64,000 nucleotides of DNA from Burkholderiales bacterium (GCA_030683105.1 JAUXMZ010000047.1:61907-125906); one strand, 5' to 3'. Counted from the first letter of the stretch, positions 7,891-16,967 are shown. The notes: generated by a model from the sequence alone, not told the origin. Numbers and translations are program-made.

Positions 7891-9897
7891 GTGATCGTCG
7901 CCACCGCAGGCCACATCGACCACGGCAAGACGCTGCTGGTGAAAACGCTCACCGGCGTCGACACCGACCGCCTGCCCGAAGAGAAAGCGCGCGGCATTTC
8001 CATCGATCTGGGGTTTGCTTATTTGCCGCTGGCCGACGGCGGACTCATCGGTTTTGTCGACGTGCCCGGGCACGAACGCTTTATCCGCAACATGCTGGCC
8101 GGGGTATCCGGCATCGATTTTGCGCTGCTCATCGTCGCTGCGGACGACGGCGTCATGCCGCAAACCATCGAACATCTGCAGATCCTCGATCTGCTGCACA
8201 TCCGCCGCGGCGCTGCCATCATCACCAAAATCGACCGCGTCGATGCGGCGCGCATTGATGCCGTGCGCGCGCAGGTGCATGCCCTGCTGGCACCCACGCA
8301 ACTTGCCGCGGCAACAATCCATCCGGTGTCAGCGGTCAGCGGCGCCGGCATGGCAGAACTGAAAACGATGTTGCTGCGCGAGGCCGCCGGGCTAACCCAG
8401 CGCAGCGCCGAAGGTCAGCATCTGCGTTATGCCATCGACCGCGCATTCAGCGTCGCGGGCAGCGGCACCGTGGTCACCGGCACGGTATTCAACGGCACGG
8501 TCCACACCGGTGACAAACTGGTGATCTCGCCGGCCGGGCGCGAAGTGCGCGTGCGCGGCATCCAGATTCACGCCAAGCCAGCCGAACAGGCGCGTGCCGG
8601 CGAGCGCTGCGCTTTGAACCTCACCGGCACCGATGTCGAATCGGTGCGCCGCGGCGACTGGGTGATGGCCGCGGCCATCCACCACCCGACGCGCAAGCTC
8701 GATGTGCGGTTGAGCGTTTTACCGGCAGAAGCCCACGCACTGAAACACTGGACTCCGGTGCACCTGCATCTCGCCACCGCCGACGTCACGGCACGCGTGT
8801 CGCTGCGCCGCGGCGAGTCAGTTGCCCCCGGCACCGGCCGCATAGGTCAACTGACACTGGACGAGCCGGTGTCGGCGCTGCACGGCGACCGGTTCATCCT
8901 GCGCGACCAGTCGTCGACACGCACCATCGGCGGCGGCATCATCATCGATCCATCCCCACCTGCTGCGCGGCGCAGCAAGGCGCGCGACGCCACACTGGTT
9001 GCGCTCGAGTCTGCCGATGCCGGCGCTGCGCTGACAGCATTGTCTGCCGCCGACCGACCGGTCGATCTGGCCCATTTCGAGGCCAGCTTCAACCTGCTGC
9101 CGGAGATTGCCGCTGCCGCCTATGCCCGGGCCACATTGGTGCCGCTGGGCAAGGAGCACCGGTTCGCCATCACCCGGTCGCGGCTTGATGCGTTGCACGA
9201 CGTTGTGGCGAGGCACGTGCTGGCCTTCCACCAGGCGCAACCGCAGGCGCCGGGCATTGAAATCGAAACCCTGCGCGCAGAAACCGCCCCGGAACTCGAT
9301 GCCGATGTCTTCGGCCATGTGCTGCGCCTGCTTGCCGACCAGCGCAAGATTGAAATCCACAGTTCGCTGGTGCGCAAGCCCGGATATGACAGCACCGCCA
9401 ACAGCGCCGATGCGCAGATGTGGCAGACCGTGCAGCCGGCGCTCACCGCAGCCGGCTTCAATCCACCGCCGTTGCGCGAGCTTGCGCCGCAACTGAAGCT
9501 GAAAGACGCGATCCTCAAGGATTTCCTCTACCGCCAGATGAAAGCCGGCAATCTGCACCGGGTCGGCGCCGAACGCTTCTACCTGAAAGCGACCATGGCC
9601 ACGCTGGCGGCAACCGCGCAGGCCACGGCAGCGAAACAGCCCAACGGCATGTTTACCGCGGCGCAGTACCGCGACGCCACCGGCATCGGTCGCACACTGG
9701 CCATTGAAATCCTCGAATCGCTGGATACCCTGGCCATCACCCAGCGTGTAGGTGACGCGCGCAAGATGCGCAAGGATTTTACGGCCATACTCGGCGCTGC
9801 CGAGCCGGCGCCGCCACCCGCACCGAGCTCTACTCCGACACCACAAGCGCGCAAACCGCAGCAGCAACGCCCGCCTGTCCGCAACAAACGCTATTGA
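7891..9897 (+). CDS. selB: selenocysteine-specific elongation factor SelB
   Basis: GTPase that carries Sec-tRNA(Sec) to the ribosome and binds the SECIS hairpin. N-terminal EF-Tu-like GTPase: G1 AGHIDHGKT (residues 6-14), switch [19 protein letters not shown] for guanine recognition. Domains 2-3 follow to about residue 340, then winged-helix repeats that bind mRNA. GTG start at 7891 with AAAGGA upstream. 668 aa, slightly long because of a Pro/Gln-rich tail after residue 640. The next gene begins 9 bp later, so the two are very probably co-transcribed. Confidence 0.96.
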   Translation: MIVATAGHIDHGKTLLVKTLTGVDTDRLPEEKARGISIDLGFAYLPLADGGLIGFVDVPGHERFIRNMLAGVSGIDFALLIVAADDGVMPQTIEHLQILDLLHIRRGAAIITKIDRVDAARIDAVRAQVHALLAPTQLAAATIHPVSAVSGAGMAELKTMLLREAAGLTQRSAEGQHLRYAIDRAFSVAGSGTVVTGTVFNGTVHTGDKLVISPAGREVRVRGIQIHAKPAEQARAGERCALNLTGTDVESVRRGDWVMAAAIHHPTRKLDVRLSVLPAEAHALKHWTPVHLHLATADVTARVSLRRGESVAPGTGRIGQLTLDEPVSALHGDRFILRDQSSTRTIGGGIIIDPSPPAARRSKARDATLVALESADAGAALTALSAADRPVDLAHFEASFNLLPEIAAAAYARATLVPLGKEHRFAITRSRLDALHDVVARHVLAFHQAQPQAPGIEIETLRAETAPELDADVFGHVLRLLADQRKIEIHSSLVRKPGYDSTANSADAQMWQTVQPALTAAGFNPPPLRELAPQLKLKDAILKDFLYRQMKAGNLHRVGAERFYLKATMATLAATAQATAAKQPNGMFTAAQYRDATGIGRTLAIEILESLDTLAITQRVGDARKMRKDFTAILGAAEPAPPPAPSSTPTPQARKPQQQRPPVRNKRY

Positions 9898-9906
9898 AGG
9901 AACCCC

Positions 9907-10818
9907 ATGTCCACTATTTCATTTGACGTCATCGTGATCGGCGAAGGCATCGCCGGGCTCACCGCAGCCGGGGCGCTGGCCAGACACGGCCTTAAAACCG
10001 CCACCCTCGAAGCCAAGCTGTTCGGCGGCCTGGTGATCAACGTCAACGAACTCGAACCGGCACCGCAGGAAGACGCGGTTTCGGGCGCCGAATTCGCCTC
10101 CGAGCTGGTGCAGGCCAATGCCGAACTCGGCATAGCCAGCATTCAGGAAGAGGTGACCGGTCTCACTTTCGATGGCGATATCAAACACGCGCTCACCGCG
10201 GGCGGCAGCTACAGCGCGCGCCACGTGATTATTGCCTCCGGCGCCCGACTCAAAAAGCTCGGCGTTCCCGGCGAGACCGAACTCGAAGGCCGCGGCGTGT
10301 CGCAGTGCGCCGACTGCGATGGCCCCATGTATCAGGGCGAGGACGTGGTCGTGGTGGGCGGCGGGGATTCGGCATTGCAGGAAGCGCTGGTACTGGCCCG
10401 TTTCTGCAATACGGTCCACCTCGTCCACCGTGGGGGCGGTTTCCAGGCGCAGCAACGTTTTATCGAACAGGTCAACGATAACCCCAAGATAGCCACGATA
10501 TGGAATGCCGCGGTCGAAAACATCACGGGCAGCCGCATGGTCGAGAAAGTTTGCGTTAGACTTGCGGGTGGTCGCATTCAGGACATACCGTGCGCCGGAA
10601 TTTTCGCCTTTATTGGACTGATGCCCAATTCAGAATTTCTGCCGCAACAGATCGCGCGCAACGATACCGGTTTTGTCGTCACCGACGACAGGTTGCAAAC
10701 GTCACTGCCCGGCGTCTGGGCGATTGGCGCGGTACGCGCCGGGTACAGCGGGATATTGCGTGACGCGGTGAAAGAAGGCCATCGCGTTGCGGAAACAATA
10801 CGCGAGCACTGCAAATAG
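9907..10818 (+). CDS. thioredoxin-reductase-like flavoprotein in the Sec locus
   Basis: Pyridine-nucleotide disulfide oxidoreductase of TrxB type, 303 aa. FAD site VIGEGIAGLTAA near the N-terminus; redox pair Cys134-Ala-Asp-Cys137 in SQCADCDGP; second nucleotide site VVVGGGDSALQEA. Two departures from classical TrxB: HRRxxFRA, which holds the 2'-phosphate of NADPH, is replaced by HRGGGFQA (His174 onwards), and the FAD-contacting GD motif near the C-terminus is GA (Ala275). These suggest a changed donor or role. It starts 9 bp after selB and ends 48 bp before selC. The natural guess is that it reduces the selenoprotein at 5296 (inference). Confidence 0.88.
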   Translation: MSTISFDVIVIGEGIAGLTAAGALARHGLKTATLEAKLFGGLVINVNELEPAPQEDAVSGAEFASELVQANAELGIASIQEEVTGLTFDGDIKHALTAGGSYSARHVIIASGARLKKLGVPGETELEGRGVSQCADCDGPMYQGEDVVVVGGGDSALQEALVLARFCNTVHLVHRGGGFQAQQRFIEQVNDNPKIATIWNAAVENITGSRMVEKVCVRLAGGRIQDIPCAGIFAFIGLMPNSEFLPQQIARNDTGFVVTDDRLQTSLPGVWAIGAVRAGYSGILRDAVKEGHRVAETIREHCK

Positions 10819-10866
10819 AGAATGCCGGGGGACCGCGGTTTGCCCCCAGGCGTGCAGGTTTTACAC

Positions 10867-10961
10867 GGAAGGGAATCGCTCCCGGTGGGGCGGCCGGACT
10901 TCAAACCCGGTAGGGGCCGCTGGCGGTCCTGTGTGGGTTCGACTCCCACTCTCTTCCGCCA
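10867..10961 (+). tRNA. selC: tRNA-Sec (anticodon TCA)
   Basis: 95 nt including an encoded CCA. The 8-bp acceptor stem (GGAAGGGA with TCTCTTCC, one G-U pair), anticodon TCA at 10901-10903 in ACTTCAAAC, a long variable arm, GGTTCGACTCC T-loop region, and discriminator G are all typical of selC; the sequence aligns with the E. coli gene over most of its length. The last anticodon-stem pair is A-C, a mismatch. It lies 48 bp after the TrxB-like gene and may be transcribed with the sel genes. A 12-bp inverted repeat starts at its last base. Confidence 0.97.
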
Positions 10962-10991
10962 ATATTTTCGCGGGGGTTTCGCGAAAATATT
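10961..10991 (+). other. perfect 12-bp hairpin directly after selC
   Basis: AATATTTTCGCG (10961-10972) and CGCGAAAATATT (10980-10991) are exact complements with a 7-nt GGGGTTT loop. The first base is the final A of the tRNA CCA. There is no T run after it, so it may be a 3' processing or stabilising stem or a factor-dependent end rather than a standard terminator. Confidence 0.75.
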
Positions 10992-11113
10992 CACAAGGCC
11001 GGGATTTAATATATTGTTTATAAACAACTGGTTACATATATTAGCGCTGTCGGCAATGAACATCCTGTTGCAGCTGCACAGCCCGCCAACCGCTGCTCCG
11101 AGAGAAGACAACC

Positions 11114-12502
11114 ATGCCGCTGACCCTGGAGTTTGCCCAGCGCATCAATGCGCTGCGCTATGAAGACCTGCCGCCGGACGCCGTGCACTGGGCCAAGGTC
11201 GGCCTGCTCGATACCATCGGCGTTACGCTCGCCGGCAGCACCGATCCCGGTAGCCGCATCGTCGCCCGGACGCTGGCGTCGGGTGCCGGACCCAGTCTGG
11301 TATTCGGCTCGACTGCACGGGTCGGCGCGCTCGATGCCGCTCTCATCAACGGCACCGCCGCACACGCGCTCGATTTCGACGACTGCAACAACACGCTCGG
11401 CGGCCATCCTTCGGTGCCTATCCTGCCGGCGCTGTTCGCGCTGGCCGACGAGCACGGCGCGAGCGGCCGCGATTTTCTTGCCGCTTACGTTGCCGGATTC
11501 GAGACCGAGTGCAAGATTGCGCTCGGCGTCAACTTCTACCATTACATGCACGGCTGGCACCCGACGGCTACGATAGGCGTTTTCGGCGCCGCCGCCGCCT
11601 GCGCCCGCTTACTGAGCCTAAACGATGAGCAAACCGCCACCGCGCTGGCCATCGCCGCATCGCTGGCGTCGGGCATCAAAGCCAACTTCGGGACCATGGT
11701 GAAGCCGCTGCACATCGGCCAGTGCGCCCGGAACGGCCTCTTTGCCGCGCTGCTGGCGCGCGATGGCCTCACCGCCAGTCCGGCGGCTTTCGAGCACAAG
11801 CAGGGATACTTCGAGGTATTCAACGGCGCAGGCAATTACGACGCCTCTAAAATCCTGCCGGCGTGGGCCAGCCCGCTCGACATCGTGCAGCCCGGCATCG
11901 CCATCAAGCAATATCCGTGCTGCGGCAGCACGCACCCGGCGATCGATGCCATGCTGACTCTCGCGCGCGAGCACGATCTGAATCCCGACCAGGTCGAACG
12001 CATCGATTCGTGGACTCATACGCGCCGCCTCGAGCACACCAACCGCCCCGACCCGCAGAGCACCATGGACGCCAAGTTCAGCGTCCAGTACTGCCTGGCG
12101 CGCGCGCTCACCGGGCGCAAAGTCGTGATCGAACATTTCGAGGGCGACAGTTTCCGCGATCCGCAGGTCAGAAGCGTGATGGCCCGCGTGCACGCCGCGC
12201 CCTACACCACCGCGCAGTTCCCGGCTGATAACCACTTCGGCGCCGAGATCAGGGTCACGCTGCGCGGCGGCAAAACGCTGTCCGCCAAGGTCGACCAGCC
12301 GCTGGGACGCACGTCCGCCAATCCGCTGCCGCCGGAACGGCTCAAGGAAAAATTCGTCAACTGCGCGCTGCGCGTGCTGCCCGCGGCAAGCCTTCCAGGG
12401 CTTTATGCGGCGATACAGGATTTCGAGAATCTGCGCGACGTGCGCGGCCTGATCGCGCTGATGGCCATAGAGTCACGCAATGCCCGTGTTGCCGCCGCAT
12501 AG
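11114..12502 (+). CDS. MmgE/PrpD family protein (first copy)
   Basis: 462 aa of the MmgE/PrpD fold, which includes 2-methylcitrate dehydratase and cis-aconitate decarboxylase. Family blocks seen: DTIGVTLAGSTDPG, INGTAAHALDFDDCN (about residues 78-92), GGHPSVPILPALFAL, GWHPTATIGVFGAAAA, KPLHIGQCARNGLFAALLA and KQYPCCGSTHPAIDA. The substrate cannot be read from sequence; near a TcuA-like dehydrogenase and a Bug receptor, a tricarboxylic or related acid is plausible. It starts 152 bp after selC and is the first gene of a plus-strand group reaching about 16783. Confidence 0.9.
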   Translation: MPLTLEFAQRINALRYEDLPPDAVHWAKVGLLDTIGVTLAGSTDPGSRIVARTLASGAGPSLVFGSTARVGALDAALINGTAAHALDFDDCNNTLGGHPSVPILPALFALADEHGASGRDFLAAYVAGFETECKIALGVNFYHYMHGWHPTATIGVFGAAAACARLLSLNDEQTATALAIAASLASGIKANFGTMVKPLHIGQCARNGLFAALLARDGLTASPAAFEHKQGYFEVFNGAGNYDASKILPAWASPLDIVQPGIAIKQYPCCGSTHPAIDAMLTLAREHDLNPDQVERIDSWTHTRRLEHTNRPDPQSTMDAKFSVQYCLARALTGRKVVIEHFEGDSFRDPQVRSVMARVHAAPYTTAQFPADNHFGAEIRVTLRGGKTLSAKVDQPLGRTSANPLPPERLKEKFVNCALRVLPAASLPGLYAAIQDFENLRDVRGLIALMAIESRNARVAAA

Positions 12503-12606
12503 CATGCAGCATAAGACCAGACAGGCACAGGGCGCTCTGCTCCGATCATGGAGAAGACCCCGCCATCGTCAACAATCAATGATGATCAGCAGAGGCACGA
12601 AATCAG

Positions 12607-14088
12607 ATGCATGAACACGATGTCATCGTAGTGGGCAAAGGCAACGCCGCGCTGTGCGCTGCGCTGGCGGCACGGGAACAGGGCGCCAAAGTCGTGATGC
12701 TGGAAGCCGCCTCTGAAGACGAGTCCGGCGGCAACAGCCGCTTCGCCGGCGGCGTGATGCGCTTCGCGTTCGACTCGGTCGAAGATCTGAAAAAAATCAC
12801 CGATCTCACCGACCAGGAAATTGCGGAGAGCGATTTTGGCACGAACACACGCGAGGAATTCCTCGACAAGTTTTACCAGCTGACCAGCTATCGCACCGAT
12901 CCCGACCTGTCCGAGCACCTGGTCAACGAAAGTCTTGACGCCATGGTCTGGCTGCGCGCCAAGGGCGTGCGCTTCATCCCCAACTGGGGGCGCCAGTCCG
13001 CTCTCGTCGACGGTAAACGCAGGTTCTTCGGCAACATGCCGATCGAGGTCTCGGGCGGCGGCGCAGGACTGGTGCAGTACCTTGATGCCGCGGCGAAGAA
13101 AGCGGGCATCGAGGTGTGCTACGAAACCCGCGCCATCGGCCTGCTTTACGACGGCGCGACCGTCAGCGGCGTGCGTGTGCGCCGGCAGGGCAAGGCGATC
13201 GACATCCAGGCCAGGTCGGTCGTGCTCGCCTGCGGCGGCTTCGAGGCCAATCCCGAGATGCGCGCGCGTTATCTCGGCCCGGGCTGGGAACTCGCCAAGG
13301 TGCGCGGCACGCGCTTTAACGTCGGCGACGGCATCCAGATGGCCCTCGATATCGGCGCCGCGCCCTACGGCAACTGGTCGGGCTGCCACGCCACCGGCTG
13401 GGACCGCTATGCGCCGGAGTTCGGCGACGTCAATGTCGGCGACCAGTTCCAGAAGCACAGTTACATCTTCGGCCTGCTGATCAATGCCGACGGCAAGCGC
13501 TTTGTCGACGAGGGCATCGACTTTCACTCCTTCACCTACGCCAAGTACGGCGGCGAGGTGCTGAAGCAACCGGGCCAGTTCGCCTGGCAGGTGTTCGATG
13601 CCAAGGTCACGAAGCTGCTGCGCTCCGAGTACCGCATCAGGCAGGTCACCAAGGTCAGCGCGAACTCGCTGGAAGATCTCGCGACTAAGCTGGAGGGCGT
13701 CAATGCCGAAGCGTTCCTCAAAACCGTGCGCGAATACAACGCGGCGGTGATGAAGGAGGTGCCGTTCAACCACGTGGTGAAGGACGGCAAGGGCACAGTC
13801 GGCATCGAGCCGCCGAAATCGAACTGGGCGCAGGCGCTCGACGCGCCGCCGTTCGACGCCTATGCCACGACCTGCGGCATCACCTTCACGTTCGGCGGGC
13901 TGCGCATCCTCAGGGACAGCGGCCAGGTGCTCGATTCCAACCACCTGCCGATACCCGGGCTGTATTGCGCCGGCGAGATGGTCGGCGGGCTGTTCTACTT
14001 CAACTACGCGAGCGGCACCGGGCTGGTGTCGGGCACGGTGTTCGGCCGGATCGCCGGCGCAGGCGCCGCGAAAGCCGGGAAAAACTAA
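12607..14088 (+). CDS. FAD-dependent tricarballylate dehydrogenase-like protein (TcuA-like)
   Basis: 493 aa flavoprotein of the succinate dehydrogenase/fumarate reductase family. N-terminal FAD site VIVVGKGNAALCAALAAREQG, the GGNSRFAGGVMRF block, GGGAGLVQYL, LACGGFEANPEMRARYLGP, and the C-terminal IPGLYCAGEMVGGLFYFNYASGTGL fold back onto FAD. The pattern fits TcuA, which oxidises tricarballylate to cis-aconitate, though related urocanate- or ketosteroid-type reductases cannot be excluded. No TcuB electron-transfer partner is seen. It lies between two MmgE/PrpD genes, and such proteins act on aconitate-like acids, so the neighbourhood suits the call. Confidence 0.85.
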   Translation: MHEHDVIVVGKGNAALCAALAAREQGAKVVMLEAASEDESGGNSRFAGGVMRFAFDSVEDLKKITDLTDQEIAESDFGTNTREEFLDKFYQLTSYRTDPDLSEHLVNESLDAMVWLRAKGVRFIPNWGRQSALVDGKRRFFGNMPIEVSGGGAGLVQYLDAAAKKAGIEVCYETRAIGLLYDGATVSGVRVRRQGKAIDIQARSVVLACGGFEANPEMRARYLGPGWELAKVRGTRFNVGDGIQMALDIGAAPYGNWSGCHATGWDRYAPEFGDVNVGDQFQKHSYIFGLLINADGKRFVDEGIDFHSFTYAKYGGEVLKQPGQFAWQVFDAKVTKLLRSEYRIRQVTKVSANSLEDLATKLEGVNAEAFLKTVREYNAAVMKEVPFNHVVKDGKGTVGIEPPKSNWAQALDAPPFDAYATTCGITFTFGGLRILRDSGQVLDSNHLPIPGLYCAGEMVGGLFYFNYASGTGLVSGTVFGRIAGAGAAKAGKN

Positions 14089-14098
14089 AATCCTTTAT

Positions 14099-14213
14099 GC
14101 CACAGAGGACACAGAGATCACAGAGAAATCGATAAATATTTTTTAGAAACAATTAGATATTAATCATTCCCGTGGTTAGTTTTTACTCTGTGTCCTCTGT
14201 GTCCTCTGTGGCT
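14099..14213. repeat. CACAGAG-armed inverted repeat, copy 2
   Basis: Left arm TGCCACAGAGGACACAGAG plus a third CACAGAG (14099-14125); right arm CTCTGTG three times ending GGC (14186-14212). The AT-rich centre (about 60 nt) does not match the other copies. It sits in the gap before the second PrpD gene. Confidence 0.8.
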
Positions 14214-14239
14214 AATGCTTTTTGACTTTGGAGTAAACA

Positions 14240-15643
14240 ATGGCGCACGACGCCTCCACCGACAATCCCTACACCCGCGGCATCGCGCAATTCGTCTCCG
14301 GCCTTCAGTACGACGCCATTCCCGCCGAAGTCCGCAGCCGCATCAAGCTGCTGATGCTCGATTCGCTGGGCTGCGCGCTTTACGGCGCCGACCTCGAATG
14401 GTGCCGTATCCTGCAGGACACGCTGGAACGCGTCGATGCGACGCGCACGAGCAGCGTGTGGGGCACCGGCGGGCGACTGTCGGCGCCGCATGCGGCACTC
14501 GTCAACGGCACCGCGGTGCAGGGCTTCGAACTCGACGACGTCCATCGCGCGGGCGTGCTGCATGTCGGCGCGGTCGTACTCCCGGCGCTGATCGCGGTCA
14601 CGGAACTCAAGCCCGGCATGAGCGGAAAAGAGTTTCTCTCTGCCGCCGTCGCCGGCTATGAGATCGGCCCGCGCGTCGGCCTGTGCATGGGGCCCGAGCA
14701 CATTGCCCAGGGCTGGCACTCTGGTGCTACGCTGGGGGTGTTCTCAGCCGCCGCCGGCGCGGCACGAGGCCTTAAGCTCGATGTCGGTAAAACCGTGCAC
14801 GCGCTCGGCATCGCCGGCACCCAGGCCGCGGGCCTGATGGCGGCGCAATACGGCGCGATGGTCAAGCGCATGCACGCGGGACGCGCGTCGCAGTCGGGAC
14901 TCTACGGCGCGCTGTTCGCGGAATCAGGCTTCACCGGCATCGTCAACGTGCTGGAGAGTGAATACGGCGGCTACTGCACCACGTTCTCGCGCTCCACCGA
15001 CCGCTTCAACCTCGAAGAACTCACCGCGGGCTTCGGTTCAACCTGGCAGACCATGGGGGTTGCGCTCAAGTTCTACGCCTGCGTCGGCAGCAATCACACC
15101 ACGCTCGACGCGCTGCGCGACATGCAGCAGGAACGCCATTTCGGACCCCATGACATCAAAAAAGTCGTGGTGCGCGGCTCGCAGGTGACCATGGACCACG
15201 TCGGCTGGAAGTACGTGCCACAGGGCCTGACTTCGGCCCAGCTCAACCTGCCGTACTGCATCGCGACTTATCTGATCGAAGGCGACTGTTTCGTCGATCA
15301 GTTCACCGAAGACAAGGTCGCCGATCCCGCGCGCATGGCGCTCGCCGAAAAGATATCGGTTCAGCACGACGACGACATTACGGCCAGAGGTGCCAAATTC
15401 CGCCACATGGTGCACGTCGAAGCGCATCTTGCCGACGGCACCGTGCTCAGGCGCACGGTCGAAGCCGCGCGCGGCAGCGAGCACAAATTCGCCAGCGAGA
15501 CCGAGATTGTTGAAAAATTCGAAAAACTCGCGGCCAAAGCGCTGCCGCGTGCCCAGGTCGAACAATTGCGCGACGCGATGCTCGGGCTGGAAAAACTCGA
15601 CGACGCGAGCGAACTCGCGCGACTGCTCGAGAAACGCACCTGA
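14240..15643 (+). CDS. MmgE/PrpD family protein (second copy)
   Basis: 467 aa, same fold as the protein at 11114 but well diverged. Blocks: LMLDSLGCALYGADLEW, VNGTAVQGFELDDVHRAGVLHVG (about residues 88-110), GWHSGATLGVFSAAAGAARG, GAMVKRMHAGRASQSGLYGAL and YACVGSNHTTLDALRDM. The start is set by GGAG 6 nt before ATG. Together with the TcuA-like protein it may hydrate or isomerise an unsaturated tricarboxylic acid (inference). Its mRNA would carry CACAGAG hairpins on both sides (14099 and 15664). Confidence 0.9.
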   Translation: MAHDASTDNPYTRGIAQFVSGLQYDAIPAEVRSRIKLLMLDSLGCALYGADLEWCRILQDTLERVDATRTSSVWGTGGRLSAPHAALVNGTAVQGFELDDVHRAGVLHVGAVVLPALIAVTELKPGMSGKEFLSAAVAGYEIGPRVGLCMGPEHIAQGWHSGATLGVFSAAAGAARGLKLDVGKTVHALGIAGTQAAGLMAAQYGAMVKRMHAGRASQSGLYGALFAESGFTGIVNVLESEYGGYCTTFSRSTDRFNLEELTAGFGSTWQTMGVALKFYACVGSNHTTLDALRDMQQERHFGPHDIKKVVVRGSQVTMDHVGWKYVPQGLTSAQLNLPYCIATYLIEGDCFVDQFTEDKVADPARMALAEKISVQHDDDITARGAKFRHMVHVEAHLADGTVLRRTVEAARGSEHKFASETEIVEKFEKLAAKALPRAQVEQLRDAMLGLEKLDDASELARLLEKRT

Positions 15644-15663
15644 ATCTAAAACAAAATCTTTAT

Positions 15664-15787
15664 TGCCACAGAGGACACAGAGATCACAGAGAAGAGCTTA
15701 AGTGTCAAAACAATCATATGCCAATCAAACAAAGAGTTATAAATAGCTCTTTGATGTTTTCTCTGTGATCTCTGTGTCCTCTGTGGC
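15664..15787. repeat. CACAGAG-armed inverted repeat, copy 3
   Basis: Left arm TGCCACAGAGGACACAGAG and a third CACAGAG (15664-15692); right arm CTCTGTG, CTCTGTG, CTCTGTG (15760-15786). An inner inverted repeat CAAAGAG/CTCTTTG lies in the centre. It is located between the second PrpD gene and the Bug receptor gene. Confidence 0.8.
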
Positions 15788-15823
15788 TAATTTTTTTAGT
15801 TTTTGATGGTGGGGAAGACCACA

Positions 15824-16783
15824 ATGAAAATATTCCATCTCGCATGCGCGGGCCTGATGCTCGCGCTGCCGGTCCAGGTTCCGGCGCAGAGTTACCCGAC
15901 GAAACCGATCCGGCTCATCGTGCCGCTCGCGGCGGGCGGCGGCATGGACACCACTGCGCGCGGCATCAGCCAGCCGCTTTCGGAACGCCTCAAACAAACC
16001 GTCGTGGTCGACAACCGCCCCGGAGCGGGCGGTGCGATTGGCGCTGAAATGGTCGCGACCGCGGCACCTGACGGCTATACCCTGCTCATGGTCAGCGCGA
16101 GCTTCGTGGTTCACCCCCTGCTCTACCGTGCGCGCTACGATCCGCTGCGTGACTTCACGCCAGTGACACAGGCCAGCAGCCAACCTTACGTACTGATTGT
16201 TCATCCCAGCGTGCCTGCTGCAAGCGTGAGGGAACTGGTGGCTTACGCCAAGGCGAATCCAGGAAAGCTCAACTATTCCTCCGCAGGCAATGGCAGCCTG
16301 ATTCACCTCACCACCGAGCTGTTCAAGGTGGCTACGGGCACCGACATCATCCACGTGCCGTACAAGGGCATGGGCGCGACTTATGCCGACATGCTCGCAG
16401 GCCGTATCCAGACCGCGTTCCCCAGCATCATTTCGGTGCTGCCTCACGTGAAAAGCGGCAAGCTGCGCGCGCTCGGTGTTACCAGCCGCTCGCGCGCGCC
16501 CGCGCTTCCCGACACACCGACACTGCAGGAAGCCGGCGTCTCCGGTTTCGAAGTCACACAGTGGTACGGCGTGGTGGCGCCGGCGACAACGCCCCGCGCG
16601 CTGATCGCCCGTCTTGAAAAAGAAATATCAGCAGCACTACAACTGCCCGAAGTCGTACAACGCATGGCGGGAGAGGGTTCGGAACCGGTGGGTAGCACTT
16701 CTGCCGAATTCGGGGCGCATATTAAGGCTGAGATCAGGAAGTGGGGAGACGTTATTCGTCAGGCCAGGATTCGTGCAGACTGA
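15824..16783 (+). CDS. tripartite tricarboxylate transporter receptor (Bug family)
   Basis: Periplasmic solute-binding protein, 319 aa. ATG 15824 has GGGGAAG at a good distance and opens a signal peptide (IFHLACAGLMLALPVQVPAQ) cut before SYPTKPIR. Bug hallmarks: KPIRLIVPLAAGGGMDTTAR, VDNRPGAGGAIGAEMVA, PDGYTLLMVSA, VPYKGMGATYADMLAGRI and LPDTPTLQEAG. The ligand is not determinable; many Bug proteins bind carboxylates. No TctA or TctB membrane genes lie nearby, so it is either an orphan or works with a distant transporter. It is the probable uptake or sensing component of the PrpD/TcuA-like group. Confidence 0.93.
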   Translation: MKIFHLACAGLMLALPVQVPAQSYPTKPIRLIVPLAAGGGMDTTARGISQPLSERLKQTVVVDNRPGAGGAIGAEMVATAAPDGYTLLMVSASFVVHPLLYRARYDPLRDFTPVTQASSQPYVLIVHPSVPAASVRELVAYAKANPGKLNYSSAGNGSLIHLTTELFKVATGTDIIHVPYKGMGATYADMLAGRIQTAFPSIISVLPHVKSGKLRALGVTSRSRAPALPDTPTLQEAGVSGFEVTQWYGVVAPATTPRALIARLEKEISAALQLPEVVQRMAGEGSEPVGSTSAEFGAHIKAEIRKWGDVIRQARIRAD

Positions 16784-16867
16784 TCGCCACATGCGGCGGC
16801 AGATTGGATTTCCCCTCCCCGCCTATCCCCGATAAGATCGCCCTTTACTAAAACTCATCTCAAAATC

Positions 16868-16895
16868 CCCTCTCCCCCGATTTTGGGGGAGAGGG
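16868..16895. repeat. GC-rich hairpin after the Bug gene
   Basis: CCCTCTCCCCC (16868-16878) and GGGGGAGAGGG (16885-16895) pair perfectly over 11 bp with loop GATTTT. It is part of a larger imperfect inverted arrangement with 16968-16995. There is no T run. Confidence 0.6.
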
Positions 16896-16967
16896 CAGGG
16901 TGAGGGGGCAGGCAAACGTTGGCATAATGCGCCGTGAAATCGACAGGTTTATTACCCCTCTCCCCAA

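Noticed and set aside
10867..10991. selC as the attachment site of a genomic island
   Set aside because: No integrase gene follows, and no repeat of the tRNA 3' end was found elsewhere in the window. The downstream genes look like ordinary metabolic genes.
7757..15787. CACAGAG repeats as a CRISPR array
   Set aside because: Units are 7-9 nt without spacers and are arranged as inverted arms; no cas genes are present.
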